Source of the DNA: Clytia hemisphaerica
Taxonomy: Eukaryota; Cnidaria; Hydrozoa; Leptothecata; Clytiidae
Reading direction: 5' to 3'
DNA length: 64,000 nt
NCBI GenBank assembly: GCA_902728285.1
Contig: CACVBU010001205.1
Location: forward strand, 427,309-491,308
The notes below the pieces were generated by a model. It was not told the DNA's origin, did not search any database, and saw only the letters and a list, made by a program, of their open reading frames with translations. This document shows positions 58,103 to 64,000 of this stretch, one piece after another (within the stretch, counting starts at the first letter, position 1; each line of letters opens with the position of its first letter). The position numbers and the translations under genes were made by a program.

Positions 58103-61100
58103 TTATCTTCTTCCTACGGGTCCGACTTTTTTACATCCGTTGAATGAAGGGTTCAATTTACACAGTTCTTCCTTGAATGCACTAGAAAAAAGAATACAGA
58201 AATGAATCAAAAATTCGAACAAAAAAACGACTCCTTAGGCTCCAAGGCCCCGGTGGTTTAACTGATAGCGTGGTTAAGTATTTTTTTGGCGTTATGGCAT
58301 GATCTATGAGTTTAAAAAGCGTATGATCAGTGATCGATAAAATGATTTTTTTGGTTTAATGGCATGATGAGAGAAAACTTTTTGCGTGACGGCGTGATCG
58401 GGGACTCTGCTGGAGGGGGGGGGCTTTTTAAGCTATCCCCCTTTCGATTCAAATTAGTAGAGGAAAAATCTACCGTATGGAGACCCCTTCCCACTGGAAA
58501 ATTGGCCAAAATATCGTCCTCGGTATAAAATTTCCTCCAATTTTTGTCCCCATTAAAAATTGTCAAATAAGCCAATCCTCACTGCCAAATTTTTACTATT
58601 TTTCCCATCCCCACTGAATTTTCTGACTTGAAAACAAAAGAATTAAAATCCCCAGCCTTAAAAGATACGGTTATATTTATTCCCACTGGCTGGAAAAATC
58701 CTACCGAGTCAGTGAGAAGGGGGTGTTCTTGGTAGCATATAGTCTAATATAACTTTTGTCAGGTCTGCTAAGGTTTACTTACTTGGACTCAGGGTATCCA
58801 ATGCATTCTTTCTTGATTCCCTTGATGTAAGGTAAAGAATCCAAAGTTTTCTTCATATCAGCTAACGATTTATCAGGGGTAATTGGCTTAATAGAATCCC
58901 AACATTCTGCCCTAAAATAATAAAATAACTTTTTTTATAAGCATAACACAAGAGGGTGTAATTGGGTTTAGAAATAATGCGCATTGATTGATAGATATTT
59001 CGTCAAGGTGGTACAAACGTACAAAACCTCCAATTGGAGACATTGAAATTCAAACATTTATGGCCTGGTCTGCAAAGGCCAGTTTAGTAAAAAAAAGCAC
59101 GTACATCCAAATTCTCACCCGGTTATTGCGAAAGGGGTTGTCCAGCATTTTGTCTCGATAATTTTGTCGGATTAATATTTATGTATTGGGAAAAGAAAAA
59201 GGTTTACTACGCTTAACAAAGAAATTTCTTGAAGAAAGGTAACATAGCCTCACCCCTTAAAGGGACATTAAAGTAGTAAAATGTAAACATTGCGCGAACC
59301 ACGTGTCATTAAAGAGAACAATTAAAATCACGTGTCCAAAAAAAATTTGTAAAACAATTGAACAATCAAAATTATCCATATTTGGTTTGATTTTTTATTT
59401 TGACATGTGACATTTGTTTTGATTTTGTATCCGCTACGTACAGTTTGTTTACAAATTTCGCAAGTAGCGTTACTTTTTGGCTCGTGTGTAGTGATTTTTT
59501 TCAAAGAAAAATTAAGATTTCTATTGCACTTACTCTCTCTCTAAATAAGAAAAGTACCTTATCGGGGAAAACTTCGTCGGGGAAAAGTAACGAAATTTTG
59601 GACAAGTGACGAATATTTTCCCCGACGAAAATTTTCCCCGGCCTTAATGCGTTTACGAACTACCAGCAAGTGACGAATTTTTCTCCGACAAAAATTTTCA
59701 CCGACGAAAATTTTCCCCGACGAAGTTTTCCCCGATAAGGTGAAGATGTGAGGCTTTAGTTTTCAAAGTGCAGAGTTGAATATTTCTTTATAGAAAGGGG
59801 GCTACCAGAATTAAAAAATATGTCGGTGGTTTCGCATTGAATTGACATGGGTGTGAAGCAAGATTGGTCAGAAAGAGGAAAAGAATCAGCACAATATAAT
59901 ATTAGCAAGACACTGTCCGGATGTTAAATAAATATGTGTCTGATATGAAACGGGAACATAAAAAATGATACCTTTAAGGGAAAAGGATAAGCACAGCTTT
60001 TAGGAGAAGGCTCGACTTAAGTAAATTATTGTGTCCAGATTTTCAGTAATTTTTCGCACTCATGTATCTCCCCTCGTAATGTGATGAATCATGCACGGAG
60101 TATTTTGATTGCAAAATATTTCAAAATAACTTAATGGCGTCAGTAAAAATAGCAGAAAATTAAATTTTTGAAATTTCTGCTGGGTTGTTAAACTATTTAA
60201 AAAGTCTTGAGATTGATAAAACATTCCTTGTGATTTTTTCTATTATTGGTGAAAATTTCATGTTAAGATATTCAATTTTTTCTTATTTATGGCGTCATCA
60301 TAAATGGCCTGAAAAACAGGTTTTCGGCCAAAATAACAGTGGTTTTCACTTTCCACACCGGAATACGATTCTTCTAAATTATTATTCATCATACTGCAAG
60401 GAGTGATAATGGGTGCGAAAAATTAGTAGAAGAAATTTGAACGCGCATTAATTTACCGGAAGACTTTTACTTACTGCACTGGGTTTTGATCATTGAATGG
60501 TTTAAGAAGCATCACAACCATCTCTTTGATCTTCTTCGTCGCTTCTAACGTTGGTAATTCCGTTTGACCAAAAACACTATCAAATAAATAGGTATTAGTT
60601 ACTTTTCATGTTACCACAACAGTATATTGAAAGGAAAGGCGCGTCTTTTATACTGACAAAGCAGAATTAATAGCAAAATAATTTTTCATAATTTGCACTT
60701 GCGCGGCGCGGGAGGAGAAAGTTGTTCTTTCCTTTCATTTCAAAAGTGCAGTGTCAGCAAATGGTAGATGCGAGATACTGTAAATGAACTCCTTTAAAAG
60801 AACATCGCTGCCAGCTAGTGGAAATTGATATACTCGTCGTAGAGGAGTTAAAATAATCCATAAGCAGGGATCTGCGGAGATACTCAACTCAATGTCCCCA
60901 TGTACACTCGTTCGTTGGTATACAATTTTACTGTCTTTCGATTATTTCCACGGAGCTCCATAGCCAACGTGCTCGACTTAGCTAGATTCTTTGAAAATCA
61001 AAATTTGGATGAAATTACAAGGATCCAATTTTCGATTTCAAGATGCTGTTATATATTAGATATGTTATTTTCTACAAACCTGTTTGCTCGGTACGAGGGT

Positions 61101-64000
61101 CTTTCTGGTGTGGACTGTGTCGTAAACAAAACGTACACCTTACCACTCGCTTTTTCAGCCATCTAAAACAGAAAAAATGCCATTAATGCCAGCAATGACT
61201 ACATCGACTATATCGTTTTTTGACATGCTTAAAACGTAGTATTTCTAGGCTCTTTTCTGCTTTTTGTGTTCTTGTTTGAGAACAATAACTTTGGCTGGCT
61301 CAGTTATTAAAGCTTTTGTCAAGTAGGAGATGCACGAGAAACTTATAAGATAAATCTGAAAAAACATCTGAAAAAAAACATCCTCAAAAACAGTATAATT
61401 CTGATATTGAAGACTCAATTGAAGACTATCCCTATGGGCACGCAACGTCTTATGAACATCCCATGGACGGCTTTAAGACCTTTGGACGTCCTAGAAACGT
61501 AAATTAGACGTCCAAAAGACGTTTGTGCACATTGGGATATATGATATATATTCCTCTCAGACACGGCGATCTTTAATCGGATTCAAAAATGTCCAATTTT
61601 GGTCATAAAGAAAAGTTGACGATGTCTAAAGACATGATTTTTTCTTTATCTGATGAAGAACTAAAAAGCGAATATACAGTGAAAATTTCAAAGTTCTACT
61701 CCTTTCCAATCCGGAATAATTCCAATTCCGATTTTGAGGGAGCTCACGCGGGATGTGGTGGGATATTGAGGGAGCTAAAAGTAAACATTTCCAAAATTAT
61801 CCGATTTTGAACAACCTGTCTTAAAAAAAAATTTGGTGTTTAAATTGTACATACTAGGGCTTTATTCATCCAAAGAATGGAGTTATTTTAAGTACTTTTA
61901 CAGCACTTTTTACAAAAATAGACTTTCAATTTCCCCGATTTTTAAACATTACTCTAAAGATCGCAGTGAGATCTCACAACCATATCTAAGCACATAAATA
62001 TTTTCTTACATCCTCAGATACAGCATCCCAAAAATGTTTGACAACATTACATTTACAATGTCCTGTTCCATATTCCCAGCCGTCCTTCGAATTAGAAGAG
62101 TCTGTTGGACACCAAGCGACGTCTCCGTCCAAAACATATCTGAAAAATATAACATCTAGCTCAAATTTGTAGAAGATAAAAGAACAACTTCAGATTCAGA
62201 TTTCAGGATGGTCTTAGAAAGAATTATTGAATACTTTTTACACTCTGATCATCTTATACGCTTCGAAATACACATCTTTTTTTTTAAGAAACTACTTTTA
62301 CCAAGCAGCCTCAATGTTTCTTAAGAAATCGGCCTTTTGAGCCTTAAATGTTTCTTACATGTTTCTAAACTTTTTGACATATTGATTGGAAGGTTCTTAT
62401 AAAAAACCGAATTAAAAAATGTTATTTTCTCATTCTCAACCTCAGCGTGTTTCTTAGATGTTTCTTAGTTTTTAGGCATTCTGAGCCTCATGTTTCTTAA
62501 AAGTGTGTTTCTTAAAAAAAAAGACGTGTAAACCTTTTTTGTTTAGGTGGAACGCCATGCTGAAATTCGTTGCATATTAAGTGCCCCGAGAAAATTTACT
62601 AAATTTATTTCTAAATTGACCATTTTATTAAAACCTTCAGGCGCCTTTACATTCTTCAGATTATTCGTAAGTAGACTCAATAACTTCATTTTCACTTTTA
62701 ACATTAAACATTTTCAAAGCTGTTCAAAGTCACACTCAAAGTGTGAGTGTGACCATACTGGCAAGAGTAATTGCGGGAGTAATTGGAACCAGGAATTGCA
62801 CTCAAATATCTACACAACACACGATGGCTTTGGAGAATCCCTCCTTTATTTTGAAGCTCTCTGTAAACAAATTATTCGAGTTGGAAAAATCTAGCACTGC
62901 AAGGTCCTAATATTAACAAAAGGAACATTTTGAAAATGTAAGGTATAAAAGAAACTCACCCTGTAACCATACTGGCAAGAGTTAGGTAATTGGAACCAGG
63001 AATTGCACTCATTCCATCTGCCAAATCTTTTGTTTGTGACCAAAAGGTTGCCTAGTGTGAAAAAGAAAATTTTATTTCTGATCATTATTGGAGAATTTCA
63101 TGGGATAATGTTTGAATCTGTAAAAAATTCCCGATTGTGGTTTGAAACCAAATTGTTTGGAATTCTAAGAATGCTGACTTTGATTTCGAAAAAAAAAATA
63201 GAGGGCAAAAACATAGATTTATAAAGCCCGAAGGGCTAGATGGCGTACTTTAGCTGAAAAGTGTGCCGTGGTTAGGTAGATCACTCGACATTACAATAGA
63301 ATTTCAGCACTTGACCAATCAAAAGTTTCGTGAGTTTTCAAAAACGATAGCAACAATATTTTTTCCGATATTCACTTGTTTTTGCCTGCGATGGCTTAAA
63401 GCACGACATCTAGCCCTTCGGGTTTTATAAATATATGGACAAAAAGTCACTTAGGTAAAAAATCACACATGTGGTGAACGGTGTTTCCATTTGGAAAACA
63501 GGCTCGTTCGTTTCCCTGATTGTCATACCAGCTTTTATTTGCCTAAATTACCCGCAAAGTACGCCAAAGTTAGTTCTCGCCAAAATTACAAAAATTAGTA
63601 CCTCGTCAAAATTAGGTTCTTCCATCATTTCTTGAAAGAACACTACTTTTAGACAAGACAGAAAATGCTAGTTCTCGTCAAAATTTGTTCTCTTAAAGCC
63701 CCCTTCCCCCCCCTCCTGCGGTTTGCGTGAATGCGTGAAAGGCCTTTTCCACTTGCGTGAATGAGTGAAAATTTAAAAAAAAATGCGTGAATGCGTGAAT
63801 TGGAAAGCTCTGCGTGAACAAAAATTTCGTGAATACCCGCGTGAGTGCGTGAATTCAGGAAAAAGATTTGCGTGATTGCGTGAATTGAAGGTCTGCTTGG
63901 GGGGGGGGGGGGCTCCTTAAAGGTAATCTCTGAAATTTACAATACCTAAAGATTCTCCTCACCTTGTTTTTAAAGTAGCCCCATTTTTGGTCCAAGTACA
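58103..64000 (-). CDS. ADP-ribosyl cyclase (CD38/BST1/Aplysia type), paralogue B, 5'-partial
   Basis: Exons: 64000-63963 (end of exon 1, running off the window), 63051-62960, 62139-62010, 61162-61080, 60576-60475, 58911-58783, 58181-58103. Splice phases equal those of gene A at every junction. Exon 2 encodes the same residues as gene A. Exon 3 is one codon shorter (DGDVAWC for DGNGVAWC). Exon 7 ends Gly-Arg-Arg, two residues longer in sum than gene A's Gly-Lys. Key residues match gene A: the Trp of FWSQTKDLAD, the Trp of HFWDAVS and the Glu of FGQTELP are kept, and the Glu-Asp site reads Ala-Ser. A tandem duplicate in the same orientation, 2.2 kb upstream of gene A's start. No frame break is seen in the visible part. 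Confidence 0.92.
58473..58735. mobile_element. CCCCACTG-word element (3' flank of gene B exon 6)
   Basis: CCCACTGGAAAATTGGCC, CCCCATTAAAAATTGTC and CCCATCCCCACTGAATTTTC recur, and the right end has CCTACCGAGTCAGTGAGAAG. It is related to 57386-57643 and lies in intron 6 of gene B. Confidence 0.65.
59557..59740. mobile_element. 184-bp MITE, CCTTATCGGGGAAAAC ends (gene B intron 5)
   Basis: Sister of 52370-52540. CCTTATCGGGGAAAACTTCG and the inverse CGAAGTTTTCCCCGATAAGG, with a shared interior including CCTTAATGCGTTTAC. The left flank is TA; the right flank is TG, so the target site has changed. Confidence 0.87.
61429..61537. mobile_element. 109-bp MITE with GACGTC words (gene B intron 3)
   Basis: TCCCTATGGGCACGCAACGT on the left and, from the right inverted, TCCCAATGTGCACAAACGTC. 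TA flanks both ends. GGACGTCC and AGACGTCC recur inside. Confidence 0.75.
62271..62528. mobile_element. 258-bp TA-flanked MITE with GTTTCTTA words (gene B intron 2)
   Basis: CACATCTTTTTTTTTAAGAA on the left and the inverse TTCTTAAAAAAAAAGACGTG on the right are flanked by TA. GTTTCTTA or a one-base variant occurs about ten times inside. Confidence 0.82.
62748..62806 (-). pseudogene. relic of cyclase exon 2 in gene B intron 2
   Basis: GTGACCATACTGGCAAGAG and AATTGGAACCAGGAATTGCA match consecutive parts of exon 2 (62960-63051), separated by a few altered bases. The reading frame is broken and there is no donor. A partial, decayed duplicate of the exon. Confidence 0.75.
63217..63432. mobile_element. 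MITE, TATAAAGCCCGAAGGGCTAG ends (gene B intron 1)
   Basis: TATAAAGCCCGAAGGGCTAG on the left and CTAGCCCTTCGGGTTTTATA on the right are inverted. AAAGTGTGCC and CAATCAAAAG blocks lie inside. A diverged copy is at about 44110-44290. Confidence 0.75.
63691..63922. mobile_element. GCGTGAATGCGTGAA-word element (gene B intron 1)
   Basis: TCTTAAAGCCCCCTTCCCCC at the left and the inverse form CTTTAAGGAGCCCCCCCC from the right make imperfect TIRs. TGCGTGAATGCGTGAA and shorter GCGTGA words occur about ten times inside. GCGTGA words also occur at 57670 and 58385. Confidence 0.7.

Noticed and set aside
1-64000. tRNA, rRNA and known small-RNA genes
   Set aside because: No B-box or cloverleaf-like stretch or conserved rRNA segment was recognised by eye. 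A covariance-model scan could still find one.

Overview
The window reads as nuclear DNA of an invertebrate animal. It is AT-rich, its genes have GT-AG introns, its secreted proteins carry EGF and ADP-ribosyl-cyclase domains, and transposable elements are very dense. It contains two non-LTR retrotransposon relics, one young LTR element and some 30 terminal-inverted-repeat (TIR) elements. I see no bacterial or organellar features and no tRNA or rRNA gene. The phylum is not decided by the sequence. A non-bilaterian or lophotrochozoan-type animal fits because CD38-family genes and R2/NeSL-type LINEs occur there, but that is inference.

Layout. 1-3 kb: a broken LINE with a restriction-like endonuclease. 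3.3-5.2 kb (minus): a secreted EGF-repeat protein. 5-12.7 kb: intergenic DNA filled with TIR elements. 12.7-23.4 kb: a block bounded by inverted CCAG-type termini and an exact 6-bp target duplication, holding a nested 3.3-kb TIR element, smaller MITEs and a few possible exons. 23.4-27.4 kb: further TIR elements. 27.7-29.5 kb (minus): a 5'-truncated CR1/Jockey-like LINE. 30.5-32.7 kb (plus): a three-exon gene for COP9 signalosome subunit 9. 35.0-55.9 kb (minus): ADP-ribosyl cyclase gene A, seven exons. 58.1 kb to the window end (minus): its tandem paralogue, gene B, complete except for most of exon 1.

The two cyclase genes have identical exon phases and nearly identical exon lengths. They keep three of the four key active-site residues of the CD38/Aplysia family but replace the conserved Glu-Asp pair with Ala-Ser. 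Intron 3 is 0.85 kb in gene B and 15 kb in gene A. The gene A intron contains an intronless secreted-protein gene (41.1-42.3 kb), several MITEs and a 5.75-kb LTR retroelement whose 392-bp LTRs differ at one base. That element has lost pol but keeps an env-like reading frame and small downstream ORFs.

The most unusual general pattern is that many unrelated TIR elements here have interiors built from reiterated copies of a short word, usually the one at their own ends (for example TTCGCGG, AATCGAA, GACGAAAATTTTCCCCG, CGAACATG, GTTTCTTA, CCCCACTGGAAAA). All of this was read by eye; no alignment or database search was run.
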